Assembly (NCBI GenBank): GCA_028290285.1
Contig: JAQGKD010000018.1
Span: forward strand, 1-64,000
From: Hyphomicrobiales bacterium
GTDB lineage: Bacteria > Pseudomonadota > Alphaproteobacteria > Rhizobiales > Beijerinckiaceae
Direction of reading: 5' to 3'
Length of the DNA: 64,000 nucleotides
Shown: piece after piece, positions 8,622-18,392 of the stretch
How the letters are laid out: each line of letters begins with the position of its first letter
Numbering within the stretch: the first letter of the stretch is position 1
Translations under genes and position numbers: made by a program
Notes under the pieces: generated by a model
Database searches by the model: none
The model's input: the letters and a program-made list of their open reading frames with translations, nothing else
Told to the model about the DNA's origin: nothing

Positions 8622-9887
8622 ATGACCTCCACTTTGATGGCCGACACTTCCGTGGATGCGGCCCCCGCGATCTCTTCGCAACCGGCGAAACCCTCGCTGG
8701 TGGGACTGACGCGCGCGCAGCTCGCCGAGGCGCTGGCCGCCATCGGGGTGCCCGCGCGCGAACACCGGATGCGGGTCGGGCAGCTCTGGCACTGGATCTA
8801 TTTCCATGGCGTCTCGTCCTTCGACGCCATGCTCAATGTTTCCAAGACAATGCGCGCCCAGCTCGCGGAGCATTATTCGCTGACGCGTCCGCAGGTAGTG
8901 GCCGAGCAGATCTCGGTCGACGGCACGCGCAAATGGCTGATCCGGATGAACCCGGTCGATGCGCTCGACAAGGGCGCCGAGATCGAGTGCGTCTACATCC
9001 CCGAGAGCGACCGCGGGACGTTGTGCGTATCTAGCCAGGTCGGCTGCACACTGACCTGCACCTTCTGCCACACGGGTACGCAGAGGCTGGTTCGCAACCT
9101 CAGCGCGCAGGAGATCGTGCAGCAGCTGGTGGTGGCGCGCGACATGCTCGGCGATTTTCCAGGCCAGACGCCGCCGACCGACGGGCTGATCCCCTCGGGC
9201 GAGGGCGTGCGCGCGGTGTCGAACATCGTGTTCATGGGCATGGGCGAGCCGCTCTACAATTTCGACCAGGTGACGGACGCTATCGGCGTGCTCACCGATG
9301 GCGAGGGGCTGTCGGTATCCAAGCGCCGCATCACCGTCTCGACCTCGGGCGTCGTGCCGCAGATCGGGCCGCTCGGAGATGCGGCGGGCACCATGCTCGC
9401 CATCTCGCTGCATGCGACCAACGACGAGCTGCGCAACACGCTCGTGCCGCTGAACAAGAAATATCCGATTCGCGATCTCATGGCCGCGTGCCGGGCCTAT
9501 CCCGGCGCGTCCAATGCGCGCCGCATCACGTTTGAGTACGTGATGCTGAAGGGCGTCAACGATTCCCCCGCCGAGGCGCGCGAACTGGTGCGCCTGCTCA
9601 AGGGCGTGCCCGCCAAGATCAACCTGATTCCGTTCAACCCGTGGCCGGGAACGGTTTATGAATGTTCGGACTGGGAGACGATCGAGCGCTTCTCGGACAT
9701 CGTGTTCAATGCGGGTTATGCGAGCCCGGTGCGCACGCCGCGCGGGCGCGATATTCTCGCCGCTTGCGGCCAGCTGAAGAGCGAGACGGAAAAGCTGCGC
9801 GCCCGCGCGCGGCTGGCGCTGGACGACGAGGACGAGCAGGCCGCGCTCAGCGCGACCGAAGGCCCAGCAGAGCAACAGCCGTCATAA
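8622..9887 (+). CDS. rlmN: Dual-specificity 23S rRNA/tRNA adenine-C2 methyltransferase RlmN
   Basis: A 421-residue radical SAM enzyme that methylates A2503 of 23S rRNA and A37 of some tRNAs. The [4Fe-4S] cluster motif is C142-x3-C146-x2-C149 ([14 protein letters not shown]). The FMGMGEPL and [11 protein letters not shown] segments are typical, and the C-terminal [15 protein letters not shown] contains the cysteine that carries the transient methyl. The N-terminal extension of about 25 residues is normal for the order. The 3' end runs 41 bases into the convergent dsbB gene. Confidence 0.96.
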   Translation: MTSTLMADTSVDAAPAISSQPAKPSLVGLTRAQLAEALAAIGVPAREHRMRVGQLWHWIYFHGVSSFDAMLNVSKTMRAQLAEHYSLTRPQVVAEQISVDGTRKWLIRMNPVDALDKGAEIECVYIPESDRGTLCVSSQVGCTLTCTFCHTGTQRLVRNLSAQEIVQQLVVARDMLGDFPGQTPPTDGLIPSGEGVRAVSNIVFMGMGEPLYNFDQVTDAIGVLTDGEGLSVSKRRITVSTSGVVPQIGPLGDAAGTMLAISLHATNDELRNTLVPLNKKYPIRDLMAACRAYPGASNARRITFEYVMLKGVNDSPAEARELVRLLKGVPAKINLIPFNPWPGTVYECSDWETIERFSDIVFNAGYASPVRTPRGRDILAACGQLKSETEKLRARARLALDDEDEQAALSATEGPAEQQPS

Positions 9888-10347
9888 AGGCAGAGATAAC
9901 CGCGTTCCAGCCTGCCAGCGAGAGGCCGAAGATGCGGATGGCGACGGCGTCGCAGCGCACGACGCGCGTCGTCTGCAACTGGCTCATGAAGTCGCTCATG
10001 TCTTTTGCCGCCCCGCCGATGGAGCCCGTGCAATCGGTCGGTCCCGGCCAGAAGGCCCATTCGACTCCTGCGTGATAGACGCCGAAGAGCGTGCTGCCGA
10101 GGAACACGAGCGCCAGGAGAGCGAGGCCGAGGCGGGCCAGCGACACGGGGCCACGCCATGCCAGCGCCAGCGTGAGGGCGGCGAGCGGAATGCCGCCGTA
10201 ATAGGCCCAGCGCTGCTTCAGGCAGAGTTCGCACGGCAGATAGCCGAAAGCCTCGAAGATCCAGGCGCCCGCGATGGTGGCTGTCGCGACCAGCAGCACT
10301 GAGAGGGCCGCGTTGAGCGGCGTGATCTTCTTCAGCATGGCGTGCAT
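9847..10347 (-). CDS. dsbB: Disulfide bond formation protein B (DsbB family)
   Basis: A 166-residue inner-membrane quinone-linked oxidase of DsbA-like proteins. Four transmembrane helices are apparent. The first periplasmic loop carries C39-E-L-C42 ([12 protein letters not shown]) and the second carries C106 and C132, the classical two cysteine pairs. The start [10 protein letters not shown] is preceded by a GGA-containing stretch; an internal Met three codons later is an alternative. The gene lies 11 bases after the DedA-like gene, so the two are likely cotranscribed, and its tail overlaps the end of rlmN on the other strand. Confidence 0.93.
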   Translation of the reverse strand: MHAMLKKITPLNAALSVLLVATATIAGAWIFEAFGYLPCELCLKQRWAYYGGIPLAALTLALAWRGPVSLARLGLALLALVFLGSTLFGVYHAGVEWAFWPGPTDCTGSIGGAAKDMSDFMSQLQTTRVVRCDAVAIRIFGLSLAGWNAVISAFMTAVALLGLRSR

Positions 10348-10358
10348 CTGCGGTTCCG

Positions 10359-10940
10359 TCAGAACATGTATTTCGCAAGGACGAAACCGCCGACAATCAT
10401 GGCGATGACGCCGATCATGAACGTGGCGAAATGGCGCTCCAGCAGCAGTTTGATGGGCTCTCCGAAGCGATGAAGAATGCCGGCCAGAAGAAAGAAGCGC
10501 GCACCGCGCGTGATGCAGCACAGCAACACGAAAAGCGGGAAGTTGTACTTCATGATTCCGCTGACGATTGTCACCAGCTTGAACGGAATCGGGGTGAGGC
10601 CCTTCACCAGAATGAAGGCCCAGCCCCATTTGTCGTAGCCTTCCTTCACCACGTCCATGCGGGCTGCGTAACCGTAGAGATCGATCAGCCAATGTCCGAC
10701 GGTGTCGAAGAGCAGGAGCCCGATGCCATAGCCCAGAATCCCCCCCGCGACGGAGCAGAGCGTGCACAAGCCCGCATAGAACCAGGCGCGCTTGGGACGG
10801 GCCAGCGACATGGGGACGAGGATCACGTCCGGCGGAATGGGGAAGAAGGAGCTTTCCGCGAAGGCAATGGCGCCGAGCGCCCAGGTTGCACGCGGGCTCT
10901 CGGCGAGCGAGAGCGTCCAGTGATAAAGGCGCTTGAACAT
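10359..10940 (-). CDS. DedA/YqaA (SNARE-associated) family membrane protein
   Basis: A 193-residue polytopic membrane protein of the DedA/YqaA group. The family signature is visible in AFAESSFFPIPPDVILVPM near the start and in the re-entrant segment GWAFILVKGLTPIPFKLVTIVSG. DedA-type proteins are implicated in membrane lipid (undecaprenyl-phosphate or phospholipid) translocation. The ATG at 10940 (MFKRLYHWTLSLAESP) matches the usual N-terminus, though no clear SD is seen; an in-frame start 27 codons upstream is possible. Paired with dsbB downstream, a frequent association in this order. Confidence 0.88.
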   Translation of the reverse strand: MFKRLYHWTLSLAESPRATWALGAIAFAESSFFPIPPDVILVPMSLARPKRAWFYAGLCTLCSVAGGILGYGIGLLLFDTVGHWLIDLYGYAARMDVVKEGYDKWGWAFILVKGLTPIPFKLVTIVSGIMKYNFPLFVLLCCITRGARFFLLAGILHRFGEPIKLLLERHFATFMIGVIAMIVGGFVLAKYMF

Positions 10941-11041
10941 GGAGGCTGAAGCTCGCGCTGGCGGATGTTGCGGCGCGGAAGCGATAGCATCCGACCTGCC
11001 CTTGGGCAAGGCAGGCCGCATGCCGGGCTATCTGGCGCGCC

Positions 11042-12148
11042 TCAGTTGCGGATGTCCTGCAGGAACCATTCGGTCGGGATTTCATGGCCAAGCCCGGCGG
11101 CGCGGGCGAGTTCGTAGACCCGTCCCGCCACGGCGTAGAATTGCGCGCCCTGGAGGTTGCCGCGCTCAGAATAGGTGATCTGGTCGTCCGAGGTCCTGCC
11201 CTTGGCCCGTCCCGCCACCAGATCGGCCAGTGTGATGCGCTTGTCGGGGATGGTGATGCCGTGGGCCTTCTTGCCGCGACGGCCGTCGCCATGCTTGGCG
11301 GCATCGGGCCGGGCTTCCCAGGCGAGATATTCGTCCGCCAAAGCCAGTTCAGGGTGGCCGACGGGAGCGGGCGCGTCGCCGAAGCGCAGGTAGACATCGA
11401 CGCGGGCGAGGCTGGCCGCATCGGGAACGCCGCTCCCGCCGATGTTGACGATGTGGGTGCCCTGTTCGAGCAGGCTGCCGTCGAGCACGGGGATGGCCGA
11501 GTCCGTCAGTCCGGCGACGATATGGGCGCCGCGATAGACTTGTTCAGGTGCATCGCACACCTGCACCTCGATGCTGTAAAGCGCGCGGATCTCGGCGGCG
11601 AAGGCCTCGCGGTTGGCCTTGGTCGGGCTGAACACCTGCACCTTGCGGATATTGCGCACATGGGTGAAGGCCTGCATGTGCGTGCGGGCCATGCCGCCCG
11701 AACCCAGGATGCCCAAAACTTCGGAATCGGGCCGCGACATGTATTTCACGCCGATGCCGCCGTCGCCGCCGACCCGCATGTGCTGGAGGTGGCCGTCGTT
11801 GATGAAGGCGAGCGGTTCGGCGTTCTCGATCGAAGTCAGCAGGATGAGACCGCAGAACAGGCCGGGGCGCGTGCAGAATTTTTCCTGCGTGACCGCGCCC
11901 TGGTATTTCGTCTCGTAGATGATGTCGGACTTCATGCGGATGGCGAAATAGCCGCCCGTCGAGCCGCCCTCCATGGTGCCCCATTGATAATTGCGCGTGG
12001 GGTCGCTGGTGGGGATGCGAATGTCGATGCGGGGCCGGCACACAGCTTCGCCCGCCGCGAGCGCGAGATAGGAGCCCTCCAGCGCCGCGATCGTGTCGGG
12101 CATGGTGAGGACCTGGGCGACATGATCGTTGTTGATGATGAGTGTCAT
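11042..12148 (-). CDS. Ornithine cyclodeaminase / mu-crystallin family protein
   Basis: A 368-residue NAD(P)-dependent enzyme of the OCD/mu-crystallin family. The Rossmann loop is GILGSGGMARTHMQAF, followed by the family pattern KVQVFSPTKANREAFAAEI. The substrate-binding half has RPRIDIRIPTSD and GGYFAIRMKSDI. Members include ornithine cyclodeaminase, alanine dehydrogenase (archaeal type) and ketimine reductases, so the reaction cannot be assigned. The protein is longer than the usual 310-330 residues because of an insertion around DAAKHGDGRRGKKAHG. It stands alone, divergent from rplU. Confidence 0.85.
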   Translation of the reverse strand: MTLIINNDHVAQVLTMPDTIAALEGSYLALAAGEAVCRPRIDIRIPTSDPTRNYQWGTMEGGSTGGYFAIRMKSDIIYETKYQGAVTQEKFCTRPGLFCGLILLTSIENAEPLAFINDGHLQHMRVGGDGGIGVKYMSRPDSEVLGILGSGGMARTHMQAFTHVRNIRKVQVFSPTKANREAFAAEIRALYSIEVQVCDAPEQVYRGAHIVAGLTDSAIPVLDGSLLEQGTHIVNIGGSGVPDAASLARVDVYLRFGDAPAPVGHPELALADEYLAWEARPDAAKHGDGRRGKKAHGITIPDKRITLADLVAGRAKGRTSDDQITYSERGNLQGAQFYAVAGRVYELARAAGLGHEIPTEWFLQDIRN

Positions 12149-12274
12149 CCGTACAGTCTAGTCGAGGTGCGCCTTTGCGCAACGGCGCCGGTTGCGCGGT
12201 GGTGGCCGGGGCGCTTTTCTTTCTGCGGCAGGGCTAATATGGTCATGGGCGAACAGCGCGGCTCCGATCCAATA

Positions 12275-12302
12275 TTGACAGATCGTCCCCCAGCCCTTAT
12301 GG
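12275..12302 (+). promoter_or_regulatory. Sigma-70-type promoter for rplU-rpmA
   Basis: A perfect -35 TTGACA (12275-12280), a 16-bp spacer and a -10-like TTATGG (12297-12302) stand about 150 bases upstream of rplU. It is the best promoter match in the 302-base intergenic space between the divergent ornithine cyclodeaminase-family gene and rplU. The remaining leader shows no structure I recognise as a riboswitch. Confidence 0.5.
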
Positions 12303-12450
12303 ACACCGAGCTTCGGCGCGCGGCCTCTGCCGCGTTTTTCGTTTGGGCCTTTGGGCCGGGACGGCCGGAGTATCCACGCTGGTTTGCACCTGCAAAGAAG
12401 CCGGTCGCCGTCATCTGACGGAAGAACCGGATTGAACACGAGGAAAAACG

Positions 12451-12798
12451 ATGTTCGCAGTCATCAAAACCGGCGGCAAGCAGTACAAAGTTGCCGCCGA
12501 AGACAAGATTACCGTCATGACGCTCGCGGGTGAACCCGGCGACAAGCTGACGTTCGAAGACGTTCTGATGCTCGTCGATGGCGAGTCGATTCAGGTCGGC
12601 GCCCCCTTCGTGGCGGGTGTGACCGTTTCGGCCGAAATCGTCATGCAGGACCGTGGCCCCAAGGTCATCGCGTTCAAGAAGCGCCGCCGCAAGAATTCGA
12701 AGCGCAAGCGCGGCCATCGTCAGGATCTGACGATCATTCGCATCACGGGCATCTCGTCCGGGGTCGAAAGCAATAAGGCCGCAGCAGCCGCCGAGTAA
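12451..12798 (+). CDS. rplU: Large ribosomal subunit protein bL21
   Basis: A 115-residue ribosomal protein bL21. The N-terminus MFAVIKTGGKQYKV and the basic central loop FKKRRRKNSKRKRGHRQ are diagnostic for the 23S rRNA-binding protein. A short Ala-rich tail (KAAAAAE) is common in alphaproteobacteria. An AGGA-containing SD (GAGGAAAAACG) precedes the ATG. It heads the conserved rplU-rpmA-GNAT-obgE order. Confidence 0.97.
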   Translation: MFAVIKTGGKQYKVAAEDKITVMTLAGEPGDKLTFEDVLMLVDGESIQVGAPFVAGVTVSAEIVMQDRGPKVIAFKKRRRKNSKRKRGHRQDLTIIRITGISSGVESNKAAAAAE

Positions 12799-12911
12799 TC
12801 GGTTTCGGTTTTTGCCGGGTTTCGTAACGGGTCCTTTCGCACTATAAGGGCTCAGACAGATTCACTCTCCCCGCGGCATTGCCGTGCGGGTGCAAGGTTC
12901 GGAGCAGTTCC

Positions 12912-13181
12912 ATGGCTCACAAAAAGGCAGGCGGCTCGTCGCGCAACGGTCGTGATTCGGCTGGCCGACGTCTCGGCGTCAAGAAGTTCGGCGGCGAAGC
13001 CGTCATCGGTGGCAACATCATCGTTCGCCAGCGCGGCACGACCTGGCATCCCGGTGCCAACGTCGGCATGGGCGTCGATCACACGCTCTTCTCCCTCGTA
13101 GAGGGCAAAGTGCTTTTCATTAAAAAGGGCAACGGCCGAGCTTATGTATCGGTCGTCCCGGTGGCCCAGGCCGCAGAATAA
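12912..13181 (+). CDS. rpmA: Large ribosomal subunit protein bL27
   Basis: An 89-residue bL27. The start [28 protein letters not shown] is the canonical N-terminus that reaches towards the peptidyl-transferase centre; an in-frame upstream start is ignored because it would disturb this. Glycine- and arginine-rich segments [16 protein letters not shown] follow. No N-terminal Firmicutes-type cleavage extension is present. It lies 113 bases downstream of rplU. Confidence 0.97.
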   Translation: MAHKKAGGSSRNGRDSAGRRLGVKKFGGEAVIGGNIIVRQRGTTWHPGANVGMGVDHTLFSLVEGKVLFIKKGNGRAYVSVVPVAQAAE

Positions 13182-13203
13182 CGGTGGTGGTTTGACGAAG
13201 ACC

Positions 13204-13231
13204 TCCACCGGCTCCCACGAGACCCGGTGGA
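13204..13231 (+). terminator. Possible hairpin after rpmA
   Basis: An 8-bp perfect inverted repeat (TCCACCGG with CCGGTGGA, 12-base loop) sits just downstream of the rpmA stop. Only a weak T-rich sequence follows (GGTTCTTCTG), so it may be a processing or partial termination signal rather than a strong terminator. Confidence 0.35.
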
Positions 13232-13399
13232 CAAGGTTCTTCTGAAAAGACAAGAGCCCACGGATGAGAAGGCCGAGTAGCGGCCGGACGATCCGGACCA
13301 GTCCGAAAGTTCCCGAAAGGGGCAGGGGAGGTGGGAGACCATCTCCCCTTCGTCGTTCTGGCGCTCGATTTGGCGCCTCGGACTGGAGCTCGAAATCCA

Positions 13400-14008
13400 A
13401 TGTTCCCGGATTTGACCCGCGATGACGTGTTCAGGATTGAAACCCGCCACCTGTGGCTGCGCTGGCCGCGCGCCTCGGACGTAGACGATTTCGCACGCCT
13501 GGCCTCGGACAAAGCCGTCGCCGAGATGACAACCTGCCTCCCGCATCCCTTCGGGTCCGGCGAAGCAGAGGATTTCGTGATTGGCAGCCGTCGCGTCAAT
13601 CTGGAGGGACGCGGGCTCGTGCTCGCACTCTCTCCGCACAGCGATCCGGCGGCGCTGATCGGGCTCGTGGGACTGCAGGTGCAGGACGACGCCGCCCGCA
13701 GCCTCATGCTGGGTTATTGGCTGGGACGCCCCTTCTGGGGCCAGCGGCTGATGACCGAGGCGGTCGCTGCCATCATGGACATGGCTTTCCTGCTGACCGA
13801 TGCGAAACACGTGCATTCGCCGGTCCGGCAGGACAATGCCGCGGCCCTGAAGGTTCTCGACCGGTGTGGCTTCCCGCTGCCGGATCTGTCTGATGGCGCG
13901 AACCGTTTTGCGACGGCGACCATCGGGCGCGGTGAATGGCTGGACGCTCGCAGTTCCGCTGCCGACCGGATCCAGCTGCGCGGTTTGGCCTCGCTGCCGG
14001 CCGTCTGA
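13400..14008 (+). CDS. GNAT family N-acetyltransferase (RimJ/RimL-like)
   Basis: A 202-residue GNAT protein of the RimJ/RimL type that would transfer an acyl group from acyl-CoA, typically to a protein N-terminus. It begins with the common IETRHLWLRWPRASDVDDFARL pattern and has the acetyl-CoA loop region YWLGRPFWGQRLMTEAV, then a VRQDNAAALKVLDRCGF end. The ATG at 13400 has GGAG 11 bases upstream. A GNAT gene in exactly this place between rpmA and obgE is conserved in many Hyphomicrobiales, suggesting a ribosome- or translation-linked target, which is inference. Confidence 0.87.
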   Translation: MFPDLTRDDVFRIETRHLWLRWPRASDVDDFARLASDKAVAEMTTCLPHPFGSGEAEDFVIGSRRVNLEGRGLVLALSPHSDPAALIGLVGLQVQDDAARSLMLGYWLGRPFWGQRLMTEAVAAIMDMAFLLTDAKHVHSPVRQDNAAALKVLDRCGFPLPDLSDGANRFATATIGRGEWLDARSSAADRIQLRGLASLPAV

Positions 14009-14095
14009 ACAATACTCGGGCAGAGTCTCCCTGCCCGGGCCCCCTGCTGCGACCCGGCATTGCTCCAGGGCTTCGCCTCGGATAGGAAATGCGTC

Positions 14096-15163
14096 ATGAA
14101 ATTCCTCGATCAGGCCCGCATCTACATCCGCTCCGGTGACGGTGGCGCTGGCGCCGTGTCCTTCCGGCGCGAGAAGTTCATCGAATTCGGCGGTCCCGAC
14201 GGCGGTGACGGCGGTCGCGGCGGCGACGTCGTGGCGATTTGCGTCGACGGTCTGAACACGCTGATCGACTATCGTTACCAGCAGCATTTCAAGGCCAAGA
14301 CCGGCATGCACGGCATGGGCCGCAACCGCGCCGGGGGCCGGGGCGACGACGCCACGCTGAAAGTGCCCGTGGGCACGCAGATCTATGAAGAGGACGGCGA
14401 TACGCTGATCGCGGACCTGACCGAAGTCGGCCAGCGCGTGGTGATCGCGCGCGGCGGCAACGGCGGTTTCGGCAACGCGCATTTCGCGACCTCGACCAAC
14501 CGCGCGCCGCGCCGCGCCAATCCCGGCCAGATCGGCATCGAGCTGACGATCTGGCTTCGCCTGAAGCTGATCGCGGATGCGGGCCTCGTCGGTCTGCCCA
14601 ATGCCGGCAAGTCGACGTTTCTCGCCGCCGTCACGGCTGCCAAGCCGAAGATCGCCGATTATCCCTTCACGACGCTGCATCCCGGCCTCGGCGTGGTCCA
14701 TGTCGACGGGCGCGAATTCGTTCTCGCCGATATTCCCGGCCTGATCGAAGGCGCGCATGAGGGACATGGGCTCGGCGACCGCTTCCTCGGCCATATCGAA
14801 CGCTGCCGCGTGCTGCTGCATCTCGTCGACGCGGGCGGCGGCCATGCGGGGCAGGCCTACAAGACCGTGCGGCAGGAATTGCTCGCCTATGGCAACGGCC
14901 TGGAAGGCAAACCGGAAATCGTCGCCCTGTCGAAGGTCGACGCCGTCGATGCCGACGTGCTGAAGACGCAGACGGAACGCCTCAAGCGGGCCATCAAATC
15001 GTGGGGACCGGCATTGGAGGAGGGCGACAAGCCCCGCCCGATGCTGAAGATTTCCGCGCCGACGCGTCTGGGCGTCACCGAGGCGTTGCGCGAACTCGCG
15101 CGCACCATCGACACGGCCCGCGCCGAGGAAATGCCTGACAAAGCCGAAGCCTGGCACCCCTGA
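14096..15163 (+). CDS. obgE: GTPase Obg/CgtA
   Basis: A 355-residue ribosome-associated GTPase required for 50S maturation and stress control. The glycine-rich Obg fold is at the N-terminus ([33 protein letters not shown]). The G domain shows G1 [10 protein letters not shown]3 [17 protein letters not shown]4 SKVD and G5 SAPT. The ATG at 14096 has AGGA upstream. Transcription probably continues into proB and proA, which follow closely. Confidence 0.97.
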   Translation: MKFLDQARIYIRSGDGGAGAVSFRREKFIEFGGPDGGDGGRGGDVVAICVDGLNTLIDYRYQQHFKAKTGMHGMGRNRAGGRGDDATLKVPVGTQIYEEDGDTLIADLTEVGQRVVIARGGNGGFGNAHFATSTNRAPRRANPGQIGIELTIWLRLKLIADAGLVGLPNAGKSTFLAAVTAAKPKIADYPFTTLHPGLGVVHVDGREFVLADIPGLIEGAHEGHGLGDRFLGHIERCRVLLHLVDAGGGHAGQAYKTVRQELLAYGNGLEGKPEIVALSKVDAVDADVLKTQTERLKRAIKSWGPALEEGDKPRPMLKISAPTRLGVTEALRELARTIDTARAEEMPDKAEAWHP

Positions 15164-15195
15164 TCTCATCGACCGTCCACCCAGAGTTTCCGCTC

Positions 15196-16323
15196 GTGAC
15201 CTCGCGCCCCTCACTCGACTCCTTCCGCCGCATCGTCGTCAAGGTCGGCTCGTCGCTGCTTGTCGATCATGCGGGCGGCACGCTAAAGCACGCGTGGCTT
15301 GAAGCGCTGGCGGACGATCTCGCCGAGCTTCATCGGGCTGGCAAGGATGTGCTCGTCGTCTCGTCGGGCTCCATCGCGCTCGGGCGCACGGTGCTGAAGC
15401 TGCCGAAGGGCGCCTTGCGGCTCGAAGACAGCCAGGCGGCGGCGGCGGTCGGCCAGATCGCGCTCGCGCGAACCTGGTCGGAAGTGCTGGGCGCGCGGGG
15501 CATGACTGCGGGCCAGATTCTCGTCACGCTGAACGACACCGAGGAGCGTCGCCGCTATCTCAACGCGCGCGAGACCATCGGTCGCCTGCTCGACATGCGC
15601 GCCGTACCCGTCATCAACGAGAACGACACGGTGGCGACGAGCGAGATCCGCTATGGCGACAACGACCGCCTCGCCGCGCGTGTCGCGACCATGGCCAGCG
15701 CGGATCTGCTGATCCTGCTGTCCGACATCGACGGCCTCTATACGGCCCCTCCGCATGAAGACCCTTCCGCGACGCTGATTCCCGTCGTGCCGCGCATCAA
15801 TGCGGAGATCGAGGCGATGGCGGGTGGCGCGGCCAGTGAATTGTCGCGGGGCGGCATGCGGACCAAGATCGAGGCCGGGAAGATCGCCACCGCCGGCGGC
15901 ACGCATATGGTGATCGCGGACGGGCGCGTGGCCCATCCGGTGCAGCGCATCGCTATGGGCGCGAACTGTACGTGGTTCCTGACGCCCTCCAATCCGGTAA
16001 CGGCGCGCAAGAAGTGGATCGCCGGCTCGCTCGAGCCGCGCGGCACGGTGCATATAGATGCGGGTGCAGCGCGGGCCCTCTCGTCGGGCGCGAGCCTCCT
16101 GCCGGCGGGCGTGACGCGGGTCGAGGGCAGCTTTGCGCGCGGCGACAGCGTCGTGATCCGCGATGCGCGCGGGGCCGAGATCGGTCGCGGGCTCGTGGCC
16201 TATGATGCGATCGAGGCCGCGCAACTCGTCGGGCGCAACTCCCGCGAAATCGAAGCCGTGCTCGGCGCGCCGGGCCGGGCGGAAATGATCCACCGGGACG
16301 ACATGGCGCTGGGCGCCGAATAG
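15196..16323 (+). CDS. proB: Glutamate 5-kinase
   Basis: A 375-residue enzyme for the first step of proline synthesis, phosphorylating glutamate to gamma-glutamyl phosphate. The amino-acid kinase domain starts with [13 protein letters not shown] and contains [19 protein letters not shown] and [13 protein letters not shown]; the C-terminal PUA domain covers roughly residues 280-365. The start is GTG, 32 bases after the obgE stop. proA lies 57 bases downstream, so obgE-proB-proA are likely one transcription unit. Confidence 0.96.
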   Translation: MTSRPSLDSFRRIVVKVGSSLLVDHAGGTLKHAWLEALADDLAELHRAGKDVLVVSSGSIALGRTVLKLPKGALRLEDSQAAAAVGQIALARTWSEVLGARGMTAGQILVTLNDTEERRRYLNARETIGRLLDMRAVPVINENDTVATSEIRYGDNDRLAARVATMASADLLILLSDIDGLYTAPPHEDPSATLIPVVPRINAEIEAMAGGAASELSRGGMRTKIEAGKIATAGGTHMVIADGRVAHPVQRIAMGANCTWFLTPSNPVTARKKWIAGSLEPRGTVHIDAGAARALSSGASLLPAGVTRVEGSFARGDSVVIRDARGAEIGRGLVAYDAIEAAQLVGRNSREIEAVLGAPGRAEMIHRDDMALGAE

Positions 16324-16380
16324 TCCCGAAACCTCCGGCGTGCATGACACAGCCCCTGCTGATCTGATAGACCACCCAAG

Positions 16381-17670
16381 ATGACCGACCCTGTCCGCCT
16401 CCATAGCGCCCCGGATATCTCCCGCCTGATGCTCGACCTCGGTCGCGCCGCACGCCGGGCGGCGCGTGTCGTGGCGCTGGCGTCGACGGACCAGAAGAAC
16501 CTTGCGCTGCGCGAAGCCGCCGTCGCGATCCGGTCGCGCGGGCAGGACATCCTGGCCGCCAATGCACTGGATATGGAGGCGGCCCGGGCCGCCGGAGCCT
16601 CGCCCGCCCTTCTCGATCGGTTGATGCTGGACGCCATCCGAGTCGAGGGGATGGCGCGCGGCATGGAAGAGATCGCGGCCCTGCCCGATCCCGTGGGGCG
16701 TGTGCTCGAAACCTTCGAGCGACCCAACGGCCTGAAGATCCAGCGCGTTTCGACGCCGCTCGGCGTCATCGGCGTAATCTACGAAAGCCGCCCCAATGTG
16801 ACCGCCGATGCGGGCGCTTTGTGCCTCAAGGCGGGGAACGCCTGCATCCTGCGCGGCGGCTCCGATTCGGTGCGCTCCTCGGGATTGATCCATGCCTGCC
16901 TCGTCGCCGGCCTGAAGGCCGCAGGCCTGCCGGAAGCTGCGATCTCGCGCGTGCCTGTCACGGATCGCGCGGCTGTGGGCGAAATGCTGAAAGGGCTCGG
17001 CGGCGCGCTCGACGTCATCGTGCCGCGCGGTGGCAAGAGCCTCGTTGCGCGTGTGCAGGAAGAGGCGCGCGTGCCGGTCTTCGCGCATCTCGAAGGCATC
17101 GTGCATGTCTATATCCATGCAGCGGCAGATCTCGAAAAAGCGAAACTCATCGTGCGCAATGCGAAGCTGCGGCGCACCGGTGTCTGCGGCGCGGCGGAAA
17201 CATTGCTCGTCGATCAGGCGGTCGCGCAAACGCACCTGGCGCCGCTGGTAAAGCTGCTCCTCGATGCGGGCTGTGAAGTGCGCGGCGATGTGGCGACCTG
17301 TAGCGCCGACATGCGCGTCGTGCCTGCCACAGAGGAAGATTGGCGCACCGAATATCTCGAGGCGATCATTGCCTGCCGCGTGGTCAAGGATCTCGACGCG
17401 GCCATAGATCACATAGAGACCTACGGCTCGCATCACACCGATTGCATCGTCACGGAGGATCAGGCCGCGGCGGATCGCTTCCTGGCCGAGGTGGACTCCG
17501 CGATCGTCATGCACAACGCCTCCACGCAATTCGCGGACGGCGGCGAATTCGGCTTCGGCGCGGAGATCGGCATTGCGACCGGGCGCATGCATGCGCGCGG
17601 TCCCGTGGGTCTCGCACAACTCTGCTCCTTCAAATATCGCGTGCTCGGAACCGGACAGACGCGACCGTGA
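16381..17670 (+). CDS. proA: Glutamate-5-semialdehyde dehydrogenase
   Basis: A 429-residue NADPH-dependent enzyme that reduces gamma-glutamyl phosphate to the semialdehyde, the second step of proline synthesis. Diagnostic segments are [33 protein letters not shown], the catalytic cysteine in [14 protein letters not shown], and the C-terminal [25 protein letters not shown]. Its TGA overlaps the GTG start of nadD, showing translational coupling into the NAD synthesis gene. Confidence 0.97.
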   Translation: MTDPVRLHSAPDISRLMLDLGRAARRAARVVALASTDQKNLALREAAVAIRSRGQDILAANALDMEAARAAGASPALLDRLMLDAIRVEGMARGMEEIAALPDPVGRVLETFERPNGLKIQRVSTPLGVIGVIYESRPNVTADAGALCLKAGNACILRGGSDSVRSSGLIHACLVAGLKAAGLPEAAISRVPVTDRAAVGEMLKGLGGALDVIVPRGGKSLVARVQEEARVPVFAHLEGIVHVYIHAAADLEKAKLIVRNAKLRRTGVCGAAETLLVDQAVAQTHLAPLVKLLLDAGCEVRGDVATCSADMRVVPATEEDWRTEYLEAIIACRVVKDLDAAIDHIETYGSHHTDCIVTEDQAAADRFLAEVDSAIVMHNASTQFADGGEFGFGAEIGIATGRMHARGPVGLAQLCSFKYRVLGTGQTRP

Positions 17671-18392
17671 GCGGTCCCGGGCCGGCGCAGGCGCTCCTTC
17701 TTCCTCCCGATCTCACGGGTTCGCCTGTGGCCCGCACGCCGGGCCACCTTCCCGCGCGGCTGCCGCCGCACACGAGCGGCATGCGCATCGGCCTGTTCGG
17801 CGGCACATTCAATCCGCCGCATGCAGGTCACCTGCTCGTCAGCCGCATCGCGCTGGACCGGCTCGGTCTCGACCGCATCTGGTGGATCGTGACGCCAGGC
17901 AATCCCCTGAAGGAAAACGCCGGCCTGCCGCCGCTCGATGTCCGGATGGAGGCCGCGCGCAAGATGGCGGCGCATCCACGGATCGATATCACGGGCTTCG
18001 AGGCCGAGATCGGTACGCGTTTTACCTTCGATACCATTGCCTATCTCTCGAAGCGCTGCCCGCAGGTCGATTTCGTCTGGATCATGGGGGCGGACAATCT
18101 GCGCCAGTTCCATCGCTGGCAGCGATGGCAGGACATGGCCCGTCTCGTGCCCATCGCGGTCATCGACCGTCCGGGCTCGACCCTGAAAGCGGCGCACAGC
18201 CGGGCGGCAATCTGGCTCGCCCGTCGCCGCCTCGGCGAAAACGAGGGCCGTTTGCTGGCCGGCGCCCAGGCGCCTGCTTTCGTCTTTCTGCACGGACCCC
18301 GGTCCGGACTTTCGTCTACGGACCTGCGCCGCGCAGGTGTCGGGCTCGATTCAACGGCGGCAAATAAGAGCGGCACTCAACCCGACGGTTGA
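17667..18392 (+). CDS. nadD: Nicotinate-nucleotide adenylyltransferase
   Basis: A 241-residue nucleotidyltransferase that converts NaMN and ATP to deamido-NAD. The core motif is [17 protein letters not shown], with the ATP-binding SSTDLR near the C-terminus ([13 protein letters not shown]) and [14 protein letters not shown] in the centre. The GTG overlapping the proA stop (GTGA) is taken as the start, adding a 38-residue leader seen in related bacteria; the ATG at 17781 (MRIGLFGG) is the alternative. The end overlaps the most upstream possible start of rsfS. Confidence 0.92.
   Translation: MSGPGPAQALLLPPDLTGSPVARTPGHLPARLPPHTSGMRIGLFGGTFNPPHAGHLLVSRIALDRLGLDRIWWIVTPGNPLKENAGLPPLDVRMEAARKMAAHPRIDITGFEAEIGTRFTFDTIAYLSKRCPQVDFVWIMGADNLRQFHRWQRWQDMARLVPIAVIDRPGSTLKAAHSRAAIWLARRRLGENEGRLLAGAQAPAFVFLHGPRSGLSSTDLRRAGVGLDSTAANKSGTQPDG

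Noticed and set aside
8586..9875. A 429-codon open frame antisense to rlmN
   Set aside because: Exact complement of a conserved gene with no protein-like pattern.
11084..12418. Long plus-strand frame across the ornithine cyclodeaminase-family gene
   Set aside because: The minus-strand protein has clear Rossmann and family motifs; this frame has none.
13142..15214. A 690-codon open frame antisense to obgE and the GNAT gene
   Set aside because: Same reason: composition is that of a high-GC shadow and no motif or SD is present.
15283..17619. A 778-codon open frame antisense to proB and proA
   Set aside because: It lies wholly opposite two well-conserved genes, has Arg/His/Asp-biased composition typical of the complement of high-GC codons and no domain.
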